Below are positions 32,579 through 44,033 of a stretch of 64,000 bases of DNA, piece by piece. A model generated the notes under the pieces. It worked only from the letters and a program-made list of their open reading frames with translations. It was not told the origin of the DNA and searched no databases. The stretch is taken from NCBI GenBank assembly GCA_026770575.1, contig MU657170.1, positions 80,990 to 144,989 of the forward strand, written 5' to 3'. This DNA is from Pelagophyceae sp. CCMP2097. Lineage: Eukaryota > Sar > Pelagophyceae. Numbering within the stretch: the first letter of the stretch is position 1; each line of letters begins with the position of its first letter. Position numbers and translations under genes: made by a program.

Positions 32579-32857
32579 ATGCTCTCGAGCGCGGCGCTGG
32601 AGGCGGCCATCGAGGCGTTGCCAGAAGAAGGCGCATTGCTGCCACTTCAGCTTTCGCCGGCGGTGGCGGCTCTGCAGCGTGCAATCTCGACGGGTGTGCT
32701 GCGCGAGGGCCACGTCGCGGTGCAGAGCATCTACAGGTTGTGCCTGCAGCTGTACAAGGCGGAACGATCCGTGCCGCCGGAAACCTTCGACGCGCTTCGA
32801 TCGTTGAACGAATCGATGCGTGCCAACCACGGTCTGCCACTGCAGCGTGCCCGCTGA
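32579..32857 (+). CDS. Small hypothetical protein, 92 residues
   Basis: ATG 32579 opens a 92-residue frame beginning MLSSAALEAAIEALPEEGAL and predicted mostly alpha-helical (VAALQRAISTGVL, SIYRLCLQLYKAE). No family is recognised. Composition (balanced, not arginine-rich) and the absence of repeats make it more credible than most frames here. It lies between repeat elements with no neighbour on its strand. It could be a relic exon. Confidence 0.35.
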   Translation: MLSSAALEAAIEALPEEGALLPLQLSPAVAALQRAISTGVLREGHVAVQSIYRLCLQLYKAERSVPPETFDALRSLNESMRANHGLPLQRAR

Positions 32858-34078
32858 GGCATCATCTCGTCGCACCACCCTCTGCAGGGTCACGACGGCG
32901 TGACGGGCCGCCATTTTGCCTGGCGTCCTCGCTGGGGGGCGTACACGGGTCCACGGAACCGCAGCCCAAGCCCCCTAAGCAATTTCAGGACCCGCCCCCC
33001 AGCCCCCCAAGCAATTTCAGGACACCGCCCCCCAGCCCCCCATAACCCACCGATCATGGTTGTGCGAATCAATGCGACCAATTCGGGTCGCGGGGCTTTG
33101 ATGAAGTCTGCTTTTGCGTTGCGGGTTCCGGCCGGGGACACTGTTTCTATTTACCGACTATAGCAAGCAGCGTGGGCATTCGCAAAAGGAAATGGAGGGA
33201 AGGGGAAGAGCGGAGGCAGCGGCGGCGGGAGAGCGTGCATCAGCAAGCGACAAGCCATCCTATCAAATTCGTGCTAAGTTGGTTGATCTGACTAGGCCAG
33301 GAGAAGGTCCTCCGGGACTGGACATCCTGTGATTCCTATTACATTACATTACACCGGACACTGTCGAATTTGCACAACAGAAATCGCCGAAGATAACTTT
33401 TTTTGGCGCGTGCGCTCTTGCCGCCCCCTCCAGTCGTATTAGTTGGCGCCTTGGAGACCAGCGCGCGAAGAAGAAACGTCTCAAACCGCGAAGTTTTAGT
33501 AGCCTACTTTGGAGGCAAGGAATTGCCGGCCAATTTGGACATAACGTTCGGGCACAGTGCCCTTAACGTCTGTCTCAATTGGCCGGGAACTCATTGGCGC
33601 CTTCATCGACTTTTGATTTGGGCCCTAAGGTTTAGACTTGATTAACTACTAAATTAAGAAGCCTTCGCAGAGACTCGCCAAAATAAGGCAGTTGACGAAA
33701 AAGCCAAACAAGCGCGCCCAGGGCGTCTCGCGGGAGTGGCCGGCGCAGCGCCAGCCGCCTTCGCGAGCCAAAAATAGTTAATAGATTTCCGGTGATAATT
33801 TAATTCGACAGTGGGAGGGACGTTCGGAGGTTACCGTCTCGGCATGTCCGTCCGCGGTTGCAATGGCATCCATCGCAGGTCGGTACACATTGCCCCGGGA
33901 CTCAGCCGCACGCCCCGTGCAGCGTGCGAGCTCTGCGTTCCGGCGAGTCGGACCGAACTCCGGGTCCCTCAGAAATTGCCACCAAGCCACAAGGCGGCGT
34001 CTTCGATTACGGGCGCTCGGCGAGCCTCGCGGGCACGTGCGAGCGGGAGCGAGGCGATTGCCGGCGGTCGGGCGGCGA
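32858..34078. other. Intergenic stretch with short repeats
   Basis: No gene is supported. Three partial copies of a CCCCCCAGCCCCCCAAGCAATTTC-like unit (under 20 bp each when split by indels) occur at 32965-33050. TTACATTACATTACA lies at 33336-33352. The block 33915-34078 is the 3' flank of copy C and matches 27550-27737 beside copy B. Confidence 0.5.
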
Positions 34079-35167
34079 TCACGTCGGCCGGCCGGAGCGC
34101 GCCGCGTGCGCGAGGTACGCCTCGATGTTTCGGGCCATCACCGTGGCGCCGGCGTGTCCCAGCGCCGCGGCGCGCTTGCAGAGGCGCAGCGCCTCGTGGT
34201 CATCCTCCGGCACGCCCAAGCCTTTTACGTGACACAAGCCGAGGTTGAAGAGCGCTTCCGAATGGCCCTGCGCCGCGGCAAGGCGGAACCACTTCACGGC
34301 TTCTTCGGACGACTTCGCCACTTCCTCTCCCTCGTCGTGCAGCTGCGCCACGCCCTTGCCGTGGTAGATCATGGCGCCGAGGTTGTATTGCGCTTCAGGA
34401 TAGCCTTGCTCGGCTGCGCGCCGGTACCACAGCGCGGCAGCCTTGTAGTCGATCTTGACGTCGCCGTTTCCATGTTGATAAATACATCCCAAACGCGACT
34501 GAGCTTGTGCATGTCCTCGCGCCGCTGCGAGCTGGTACAGCTGGACCGCCCGCTTCGGGTTCTTCTTGAGACCCATGAAACCATCATGGTACGCGCCTCC
34601 GAGCTGCGCCTGCGCGTCGGCGTTGCCCTTGTCCACGTGCTTCTGCAGCCAGCGCAGCGCCTCGGCTTCAGAATTGGCGAGTGGCGTCCGGCAGAGCGGG
34701 CATCGCTTGTCGTACTGCTGGCACTTGACCCAGCAGTCCTTGCAAATCCTCTTGCAGCAGCAATTGTAGAATATTTGTCGGTTAACTTCGAATGGAAGCG
34801 CGTCCAGGCAAATGGCGCACATGCCGCGCCAGTCCGTCAAGTCATCATTCGGCGCGCTGGCCTTGACCGCCGTCGTTTGAACAGCCGATAAGCGCGCCGC
34901 CGCCTTGGAACCGTCCGCCAATAAGACGTCCTCAGCGATGGCCGGCTCCTCCTTGACCTTTTTCGCCGGCATCAGCTCGTCGAGAAGCCGGTCCTGGAAC
35001 GCGGCGGTCATCTGCCTGCAGTGCGCCTTGTGCCCGCCCTCGTTCCAGTCGACGAGCTGGCACTTTTTCGAGCAGTAGTGGCGCGACTTGCACCTGGTGC
35101 AGTGCTTGCCGCCCGGCGCGAGGCAGACGCAGCACGGCTTGGGCGCGGCGGCCGGCGCGTCGGCCAT
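34079..35167 (-). CDS. MYND / RING-like / Sel1 protein, copy C, intact
   Basis: The only undamaged member of the family here: 362 residues from MADAPAAAPK (ATG 35167) to ARSGRPT. Domains in order: MYND zinc finger (about 12-50), a linker with ADGSKAAARLSAV, a RING-like module (about 115-160: CAICLDALP, NCCCKRICKDC, CPLCR, with cysteine or lysine where RING domains carry histidine), then five or so Sel1 repeats (RAVQLYQLAAARGHAQAQSR, AALWYRRAAEQGYPEAQYN, EALRLCKRAAALGHAGATV). Sel1 repeats form solenoid scaffolds. A ubiquitin-ligase role is possible but unproven given the altered RING. The frame is open far upstream, but the ATG is conserved in all three copies. Confidence 0.85.
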   Translation of the reverse strand: MADAPAAAPKPCCVCLAPGGKHCTRCKSRHYCSKKCQLVDWNEGGHKAHCRQMTAAFQDRLLDELMPAKKVKEEPAIAEDVLLADGSKAAARLSAVQTTAVKASAPNDDLTDWRGMCAICLDALPFEVNRQIFYNCCCKRICKDCWVKCQQYDKRCPLCRTPLANSEAEALRWLQKHVDKGNADAQAQLGGAYHDGFMGLKKNPKRAVQLYQLAAARGHAQAQSRLGCIYQHGNGDVKIDYKAAALWYRRAAEQGYPEAQYNLGAMIYHGKGVAQLHDEGEEVAKSSEEAVKWFRLAAAQGHSEALFNLGLCHVKGLGVPEDDHEALRLCKRAAALGHAGATVMARNIEAYLAHAARSGRPT

Positions 35168-35754
35168 CGTGGCGGTCCGTCGAGTGCTGGGCGTTCGCCT
35201 CCAGCCGAGTCCTCCACAGGTGCTCGAAGGTTGCAGGGTCGGCCCCTGGACACCACCGGCGAGCGCGCCAAGCCGGCAAGGCACTCGGACGGAGACTCGG
35301 CGGAGCGCGCGACCGGCAGGGCACTCGGACGGCCGTACCTCCGGGTAGCGTCGCTCGGCGAGCTCGCGAGAATCGAATCCGAGGGTTCCTCCTGGGCTTT
35401 GGTAAAGTCCGCTTCCGATGAGGAGCTCGAGTGCTTCAGGACTAGCAGATCCGAGTGCAACGGACTCGAAAACCTCCGCTCGCGGGCGTGACTCATCAGC
35501 CAAGGTTTGGGCAGGTGTTCCTGTGACGTCGTCTCGCGCACCCGCGACAAGCCTCTTGTGCAGGCACCAAGGGCTTCGCAACGGACTGCAACGTCGCCTT
35601 CTTCTTCTGTTATGCACTCCAATGAGGCTGCAAAAAAAGCCTCGCCTTCCTCGAGACCATTTCCAGAGGGCCCACCCGGGTTGGATTCGAAGCAAGCAGG
35701 CAAGCAGCCTCCAAAGTCGCCGGGGTCTTGAAGAGTCGTTTTTTAGACGGGGCG
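35168..35754. other. Upstream flank of copy C (duplicated) and intergenic DNA
   Basis: The first 110 bp duplicate 28820-28930. The open frame continuing upstream of copy C in this stretch is not conserved past that block, so I treat it as untranslated. Nothing else is recognised before the RAP gene stop at 35755. Confidence 0.5.
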
Positions 35755-38700
35755 CTAGTATCCGTAAGTACCGTGCCCTTTGTCCTTATCCCGCCAGTCG
35801 CGGACGTCCTCGCTGACCTTCTTCTTCTGGCCGTACGACCCGCGCCCGGCGTTGCCGCCGGCGGGCCGTTCCGGCTCCCGCTTGGGGGATACGTACCTAT
35901 CGTTGCACATCAGAGTCGTCTGAAGCACAGAAGCACAGAGGCACGGAAAACGCACCTCCCTTCGGCGTCGGCGTCGTCGTCGCTTTTCGCGCCGCGGTAC
36001 ACGTTTTCGGTCGAGCCGCGGTAGTTTGAATTTTTTGAGAAATTGGAGTCGCCACCGCCCTTGTTGTATTTCGAGTAGGCCATTCCGAGGTGCTGCTCCA
36101 CAAGCGCCTCTTCTTCGTCGAATTGCCCCTGGTCGTTGTGGCCCAACTCGCGGTAGTCGGCGTCGTCGGCGCCGTCATCTTCGTTGACCCAAGGAGCGTC
36201 ATCTTCCGTCAATCGAGTCTCCTCGCCCTCGTTCATCTTCAATCCCCTTTGCTTCGCCGATTCCGCCGAATCCGATGCCGCGCGAGCGAGCAGCGTGGCG
36301 TCGGACAACTGCTGCCGGCCCGGGGGGAGCGGGCCGACCTCCAGTTCGTACCTTGGAGTATTGTGGGTCAATGTGGGTCAGTGTGGGGAGAGGTGGGTCA
36401 ATGTGGGTCAATGTGAAAACAAGCAACGGCGCACTCCAACCCAGTCGTCTTCGCTTTCAGGTAGGCGTCGCGGTGGTCGTCGTCCCGGAGGGAGGTCCAT
36501 TCGTAGTATGGCACTCTTAGGATGGACCATCCCGTGGCCTTGAGGATTCGCTCGTCGAATTTCGCCGGCCCCTCCAAGTCGCGCGTCGGCGTGCCGTCCA
36601 GGTGCACCATGTGCTCGTACCTAGAGCGTGTGAGCAAAACACCAACGATAAAACCCGACTCACTCTTCTACGACACATACAGCGATCTTCGACTCCCGCT
36701 GCGCGATGACGACGGGAAAGCCCTCGCGCGTAACGTGCTTGAACAAGTGGTGCCACCCGATTCGAAGGAGCGAGGCAGAAACCTCGCGCTCCACAACGGA
36801 AGGGTCCTCCTCGAACTCCAGGTGCGCCGTGCGGAACTCGCCTAGGGGTTTTCTAAAAGTTTCTCTCGGTTTGTGGAGTAGGAATTCCTATTCTCCCGTT
36901 TCCTAATCTTCTTTTCGCCGACGCCGCCTCTTCACGCTGCGACTCCGCCGCCAGCGCGGCGACGATGGGGTGCGGCAGGCCTTGGTGCCTTTTGGGGGGC
37001 CAGCAAGCTTCCAAGTAGATGCAGACCTGATGCAACTGCGAGCAAGCTTCTAAATCCAAATCCTCGTCCAATCCCTTGTCGTGCGCAGGCAGGTGCGGCA
37101 CCTATACAGCGTCCACGCGGATTCCATCGGATGGGCCTCTCTCTGGTCAAATGACCGGAGTCGACTCTGAAAACCCCGTCGCCAAACACACGCACCATCG
37201 CGTGGAAGCACTTCTCCGCGCGGCTTTGGTCGACGCCCGCGGCGGCGAGGCCCCACAAAGCGTTCGAGACGTCCGAAGCCTTCAAAGAGCCGATCCTGGC
37301 GCGCGAGGCCGCCGCAGCCAAGGCATCCGTCAGAGCTTCAAACAAAGCTTCCGCCGTGCCGCCGTCCTCGCATTGGGCGCCAGAGGCGGCGAACGACCAG
37401 GCGACGTTTGCGAGCTGGGCGAAGTTCAAACGGTCTACGAGGAGAGTGGGCCGCGGCGATGACGCTCGTCGCACCTAATACGCAGATTCAACTGCCCGAC
37501 GGCACTCGTACTGCCTTGATACCGTCCTCTCGCAAGGTGCCTTTCAACGGCCCTCTCGCAGGCACCTTGGGCACTCGCCCCTCTCTCGTGTCTGAGGGCC
37601 ATCGCGCCGGACGGCTCCGCTTTCTGCGTCGCTCTGCTGCGATGCCACACCCCGGTCCACGTTGTCCCGCATCACGCGCGGCGTCGCACGAGCGCCGTCT
37701 CGGTTGGGGCTTCGCCGTCTGCGGCGTAGGCGCTGTCCGCAGCGTCCGCGCCGTCGGCAAAGTACCCCGTCGCCGTTTTCTCAATCGAGGCTTCTGCTGC
37801 GTCGTCGAGGCTCAGCGCCGCGTGCTCGAAGACGGGCTGCAAAAGGACGCGGGCCATCTTTTCGAATAATTCAGGGGCCTTGACCTTTGCAGTGGCGAAG
37901 GCGAAAAGGAGCGAAGCCAGATCAGTCGCGTTGGACGTGGCGATGCGGTCGTCGTCTTCCGTGAGTTCCTTTGAAATGGTCGCGAAGAGGATTGGGGAGT
38001 CGATGCCGCACATGAGAAACGATAGGAGAGTGTGCGCTAATTGCTCCGTCGACAAGGCCGAGACTCCCAAATGCGAATCATCCTTTTTCGCCAACCGCCG
38101 CGCGATCAGATCGAAGACGCGGTGCACGTCTGGGCAGTGCGCGGTTGCGAGAGACCAGGCGAGCCTGGCGAGCTCGGAGGGCGTGAAAGCCTCGAGCTTT
38201 TTGATGGAAGCCCAAATGAGCAGATGGAAAAAGTCCTTGTCTTGGATTCCCATCATTGAAAACGCCCAGGCGAGCCTGGACAAGTCCGTCGCGTCCATGT
38301 GCGAAATCGTCTGCGGCAAGTTGTCTTCCACCTCCTTGAACACGCCGCGAGACCTATCCAAAAGGACCCGTCGGAAAGAATGCCATTCACCTCTTCATCG
38401 GAAACATTCACCTCTTCATCGGAAACATGGGCGTTTCGATACAACTCGGTCGCGACCCGTCTTCGAGGGCAAATCGAGACGGCCCCAAAGAGACGGTCCC
38501 TGGGGACGACCCCTTGAGACGGCCACTCGAAACGGCCCCGAAAGACGGCCCCGCGAGAGACGGTCCCTCGGACGGCCGCTTGGGCGGTCCATCGGACAAT
38601 TCCCTTTGGAAAGTTCCTTTGAGGGTCCCTCGACGGGCCCTCTGTGACGATCGCTTTGACGGCGGTTTCTCCCCCTGGACGGTCACTCGGCTGCCGGCCC

Positions 38701-41700
38701 CTCTGCGACGCCCCTGGGCGGGCCCGCGGACGGTCGCTTGGACAGGCCCTCTATCAACCCGTATGGCATCCCGTGCGAGGAACGGTCAAGGGACCCCGTG
38801 AGGGACCGAGCACGCGTCTCTGGCAAGGAACCCTGCGTGGGATAGGGCCCTTCAAAGAGGCCGAAGCAAGTGACCGTGCAGAGGCCTTGACCGCCAAAGA
38901 GGCAGGGGCCCGTCTGGAGAGCACTTTGTGCCCAACCCTCGGGTCCGGGTTTGTCGAGCGACCAAACCCGCCTTGGAGAGGTCGGGTTCGGGCCAGACCC
39001 GCGGGTCGAAGGCCAAAACGCACAAAACCCGGTCAACCCGACCTTGCTATCCACCCTGGGTGGGGCTCTCCGGGCCTCCACCGCCCGTCGCCGCGAAAGG
39101 ACGAGGCCGCCTTTCTTGAATTCCGTCGCGGTCCGGCTCCGATTTGCCCCGCACCGAATTCTTTCCCGGATCCTCGACGCTGTCCACTACCTCGACGATA
39201 GGCCGTCTTTCGAGAATTTCACCTCGGAGAAGGCCCAGCAGAGGTCCGCCTGCAGCTTTGGCGAGAGCAGTTTCATCTTGTGCGCTTTGGTGGCCTCGTC
39301 GGCGATGCCCTCGAACAGTTCCGGGCTTTCGAAGTCCATTGCCGCGCATGCCATCATCACCTATTCTTCGACTGATGCCGCTCGCCCGGAACTGTATCGC
39401 ATTCACCAAAGACGGCCAAAATATATACCTCCTCCCAAAACTTATACCGGGATCCGCCTCTTCAAGGAAAGAGCAAGGGGCCCTCGAGACCGGAGCCTTT
39501 CGTCCGCCCGGGGTGTGTCCAACTCGCGGAGGACCGTCAAAGGCCGTCCAAGGCCCGAGGATGGTCCGACGGAATCCCTCGAGGGCTTTCTCCGCCGAGG
39601 GCCTTCGAGGGTCAAAAGCGAGTCAAAGGTCCTTTCATGAAAGCCCATCAAAGGCCCGTAGAGCGTTTGAGACGCCCGCAGTACAGGGGCCCGGCAAGCG
39701 TCCGTCTACGGCCCACAGAGCAGAGGCTGCCAAAGGGTCTGTCGTAGACTGCCTCGCATCGTCTCGAGTCCGTACATGGCCCGTAGAGGGCCGTCGAGCG
39801 TCGTCTCGACGTTACGGTACAACGCTCGAGTCCGCCGAGGGCCGTCGAGGGTCCGCATACGACCGTCGACAGTAGATGGCCATGGGACCGTCGAGGGGCC
39901 GCATACGAGGACCGCATACGACCGTCGAGCACCCGTGGATGGCCAAACAGGGACCGCATACGACCGTCTACGGGGCCGTCTACGGGGCCGTCGAGGGCCG
40001 ACGACGGGACCGTCTACGGGTCCGCAGGTGACCCTCGAGCGACCGTACATGGCCATGGGGCCGTACAAGGACCGCATGCGGCCGTCGAAGGCCGCGCGCG
40101 ACCGTCGAGGGGCCGTCGAGGGCCGACGACGGGATTATCGAGGGCCAACCACGGGAGTGTCGAGGCGTAGAGGGACGGCATGCGACCATCGAGGGGCGCA
40201 CTTGACCACGGGTCCGCATGCGACCGTGGAGGGCCGCAGAGGATCATCGAGGATCCGCCGATGATCGTCGGGCCGACGTAGGACTGTACAGTCCACATAC
40301 GGACGTCACATGTACAATCATAAAGGGTCTTCAAGGGCCAATTACGGCCGTAGAGGCCGCAAACGACCGTCGAGGGTCCGTCTCTGGCCATATTCGCACA
40401 GGGCCGTAGGGCCATAGAGGGCCGTAGTCGACCAAAGAGGGTCCGTACGTGGCCAAACGACCGCCCCGCGTCGCATCGGACCGCGCAGCCACCCGGGGCG
40501 TGTCTTCCGTGGACCACGCCCCCGGCGTGCACTCCCCAGCCTCTTTGGTTGCCTGTTTTGGTTTGCCCAAAAAGCAGTTTTGGTTCGCCAAGAAGAAGGC
40601 ACCTGCGTGAGCTGCTCCAGGGTAAACTTGCCCAACTGCGGTTTCGCCGCCGCCGTCACCGTCGTGAAAAGCGCGCCGGACTTGAACTTTGACTTTGAAA
40701 AGGACCAGAGGAGGTCGGCGATCTCCTTGGGCAGCAGCCGTTTCACCTAGAGGGACAGGCTTCTCCTTCAAGATGGGTTCTTCGACCAAACGAGGGGGTT
40801 CTTGTGCCACCGGCGGGGTGAGCGGGCGACCCTTTCCAGCGGTCCAGAGCGGGCGCCCCCGGCCTCTGCGTCGCTTTCCCGACATGCCCAAACAGTCCCC
40901 CCAAAATTCCCAAACATGCCCCTGACACGGGTTTGGAACCTGGTCCGGTTTCTGCAGATTTTGGGCGATGCACCGAAATACTGCCGGCGCGCGCACAGAC
41001 GCCGTCGCAAAGGCCCACGCCGTCTGCGACATGAGCTTGGCGGGGACGGCGCGGCCCTCGTTGGTGGAAGCGTAGTGGTCATACGACTTTGGGAGGTGGT
41101 GCCTAGTCCAGTTTTGGTCCATTTCGGTCCATTTCGGGCAATGGCGCCGAACCAAAGACCCCTCGACCACCGGCATCCTCCGTCGGCGGCCGTACGATGC
41201 CTCCGTCGTCCCGTGCATTTTGACGATGCCTCGGTCCTCACTCGTGCATCCCGACTCGTCCGTTTCCCGAAAAAGTGGCGCGGCCACGCGCGTCACGCTC
41301 CGAAACACGTCGGCGGACCGGACTCCCGTCGAGGCGTAGGCCCAGGTCAAATCGGCGAGGTTTTGCGGGTTGAGCTTTTGGGCGTGCTTGGGAATCTCTT
41401 TGGAAATGGCCTTGAAGAGGAGCATCGTCGGGTTGCCTCGCTTGCGCCTACAAAGCGAGTGACTGCGACGGCGCGCGCGACGGTCCTCGGCGCAAACGCC
41501 CGCCCCGGCCTCTGCCGCCGCTCAGGGCGGACACGGCGCCGTGTGACGCTTCGGGCTGCCCCTCCGGGTTGCCCCACACCACGCCGCATCGCGCCACTCG
41601 GCCGTATTGCCGTCGTCGGCCTCTTCGCCTTCGTCGTCTCCTTGCACCGCCGCCGCCACGGGCGCGGCGTCGACGTATTCGGATTTGCAGCCGAGCATGG

Positions 41701-44033
41701 CGTAGGACCAAACCGTGTTCACCTAGAGGGGAGATGGGTATTCCTAGAGGGGAGATGGGAATTCGGAATTCCGAGTGCGACGTTTCCAAACTTCGGGTAG
41801 GACATGAATCGTCTCGCCGGTTTCGCGGTCTGCAGGGGCGTGTTCTCACCCAACAGCCCCCCAATGTCTCTTCAGGCGCCAGTCAGGGCCTGTGGGGGCT
41901 GCGACGGCAACGCCGCGACAAGGCCCCCGTGACAAAGTCCCTTTGACAAGAACGCTGTGACAAGAACGCTGTGACAAGTTCCCCATGACAAGGTCCCTTT
42001 TGACAAGGTCCCTGTGGCAAGGACCCTGTGGCAAGGACCCCGTGGCAAGATCCCTATGGCAAGGTCCCAGTGGCCAAGGTCCTTGTGGCAATGACCCTAT
42101 GGCAAGGACCATACGACAAGTCCCTTTGACACGAATACTGTGACAAGTCCGCCGTCTCGAGGGAGGCGTCTCCAGGGCCTCTCTCCAGGCCCCTCTCCAG
42201 AGGGACTCTTGGTCGGGAACTGTCGAGACTCCGAGTAGAGAAGCCTCCATGGTCTCTTGGGATCCATAGCCTCAATGGACGCGCGACCTCTCGGGGCAGC
42301 CCTTGGAGAGGCCCGTCTCGCGAAAGGTTTTGATGAGGCGTCTGCCCGAGCGGACGCCGTTCGGCGCGAGCTCCGAGGCTCGGAATTCGGCGAGCTTGTA
42401 CGACGACGCCGCCAGATCCAAAGCAATGGCGTCGAAGAGCCGAGGCGCTTCGACCTTTGAATGCGAAAATGCCCACACGACAGTCGCCGCCTCGTGCGGC
42501 TTCAGATTCGCCACCTTCCTCGGCGCCTCGTCGGCAATGGCTTCAAACACGCTTTTTCGAGAATTTACCCCGACGCAGGCAGAGTAGGCCCACGCCGTCA
42601 TGGCCAGTTCTTGGGATTTGAATAAAGCCACCTTTGCGGGCACGTGCGCCGCCACCGCTTCCAGAACCGTCTTGCAGAGCCATTTCTGCGTGTCCGAAGT
42701 GGATTCGACTTCCCCGAATCGCTTCTTCCCCCACTTTTTTCGGGGTTTCTTCTCGTCCTCCTCGTCGTTGATCGAAGGGCGCGGCACGTCCGAGTCGAAC
42801 TTCGTGTCCTCCACGTCCATAAAGCCGCCCTTGCGCCGCCGCTCGATGTCGTGCACCTACAAGGCCCGTATCGCGATACGGTTCGCTCCTCGGGACGCTC
42901 TCGGGGCGATGCGCTCCGAGACGGCGTACTCTGCAGCCCCTTTGCCGACGGTTTGCCGCCGGGGCGGGGCGGTTTGCAAATGAGGCGCTTCCCACGGACC
43001 TGCAGCTTGGCCATGCTCCAAACGGAGTTGGCCAGCTCCCTTGACCCCCACTCGTCCGGGAAAGCATCTAAGTGATCTAAAGCGCGGTAGACCAAATCTT
43101 CTTGCCGTTCGTCCCACGAGGACAAGTGTAAAGCGCGCCGTCGGAGCGTGGCCAATCTAAACGTCGCTTGTTCAACAGACGTAGCCCAGTCCCCGTTGGG
43201 CGTAGTCTTAAAAACGCCTTCTGCAATGCTCCGCCGCTTCAAATCATCGGCACTTAAAGACCCCGACTTGGCGCCGGAGACGTCGTCGTGCGGCGCGTCC
43301 TCTCGGATTAATGCGGAGAGTCTGTGTAAAGAAGTCACGTAGTTCACCGCGTTGTACTCTTCTCCCTGCCTGCTGAAGAAGCTCAAGAGCTCGCGTAAAG
43401 TTCGAGTAGAGACGATGTCTCGGTTCAATTGCACGGCCTTTGTGTGTTTTAAGATGCGAGTGGCAGAAGACTCGTCTCTTAAATCAACGGCTATGCGCCG
43501 CCCGCCTATCTGCATGCCGTTCGTCTCCATCCTAACGGCATCCGCGTCTTCCAACGAAGCCAAAGTGACGACGCCGACGCCGCGGCCCCAATTCGCTTCG
43601 CCGTCTTGAGGTACGAACACGTCTAAAACAGCGGGCGCGTTGGTGGCCTCAAACCTACGTTTCAAACGTTTCCAAGATGATGCTCTTCGAGGGCGGTTCA
43701 AGCGCTCCTCAAGGGATGCAGTGCTCTGCTCAGCGTCGCGGCGTGTCAGCAGAGCGGCGCGTCGACGAAGCGAAGCGGCCCGCCCCGCCGCTTCGGTGCC
43801 CCCCCCCCGCCGCTCCCACCGACGCACGCGAGGCGGAGTTCGTCGGCGGTGGTGTCCGGCGGGAGGTTTCGGACGAAGAGCTGCGGCGGTAAAGCATCTG
43901 AAGACGGTCCGGCGGAAGCAGAAAGGCTCCGCTGCGAAGACTGCGGCTTTGGCTGTAACCGCCGCAGCAGCTGCTGGGGTTTCGGCGCCGCGCGCCGGAC
44001 CGCCGCGGCGGCGCCGCGGCGCAGCAGCAGCAT
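35755..44033 (-). CDS. Organellar RNA-binding protein: RRM, helical repeats, RAP domain
   Basis: Probably an organelle RNA-processing or translation factor. Exon 1 (43828-44033) has a presequence-like start MLLLRRGAAAAVRRAA, then RNP2 (LFVRNL). Exon 2 (43000-43654) completes the RRM (GVGVVTLASLEDADAVRM) and starts helical repeats. Later exons near 42375-42856, 41573-41723, 41262-41449, 40964-41103, 40600-40747, 39223-39360, 37690-38353, 37175-37474 and 36900-37101 carry repeats of the form LAxxxWAFAxxxxxxxxLF (QELAMTAWAYSAC, SELARLAWSLATA). The RAP domain spans 36664-36841 and 36441-36620 (KIAVCVVE; LKATGWSILRVPYYEW). A disordered Gly/Asp tail follows (35956-36351, 35755-35896). Several introns hold minisatellites or a composite element. 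The exon set is complete in outline, but four junctions are unresolved; one fits a GC donor near 42375. Confidence 0.8.
38440..39055 (-). repeat. Composite minisatellite element, copy 3 (truncated)
   Basis: Read on the minus strand, one flanking repeat (38935-39055) is followed by the AAGGCCTCT zone, the GACCGTCC zone with the same landmark CTCGCACGGGATGCCATA seen at 3290-3310, and a short CGAGACGG zone. The second flanking repeat is missing. It lies in the RAP-gene intron between the 39223-39360 and 37690-38353 exons, sense to the gene. Confidence 0.75.
39490..40480. repeat. GACCGTCGAGGGCCGCATAC-type minisatellite in RAP-gene intron
   Basis: Irregular tandem units built from GACCGTCGAG, GGCCGCATAC and GGGCCGTCTACG, most dense at 39755-40230, fill the intron between the exons near 40600 and 39360. 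They are related to the GACCGTC family, but the CATACGACCG variant appears only here. The array lacks the flanks of the composite element. Confidence 0.7.
41930..42140 (-). repeat. 15-bp CGTGACAAGGTCCCC minisatellite, inverted orientation
   Basis: Units such as TGACAAGGTCCC and TGGCAAGGACCC at 12-15-bp spacing are the reverse complement of the GGGGACCTTGTCACG family. They lie in the RAP-gene intron between the exons near 42375 and 41723. Relative to their gene they are in the same sense as the arrays in the plus-strand genes. Confidence 0.75.

Noticed and set aside
35168..35695. N-terminal extension of MYND copy C (538-codon frame)
   Set aside because: The ATG at 35167 and the following residues are conserved in copies A and B, while the upstream frame is not conserved beyond the duplicated flank.
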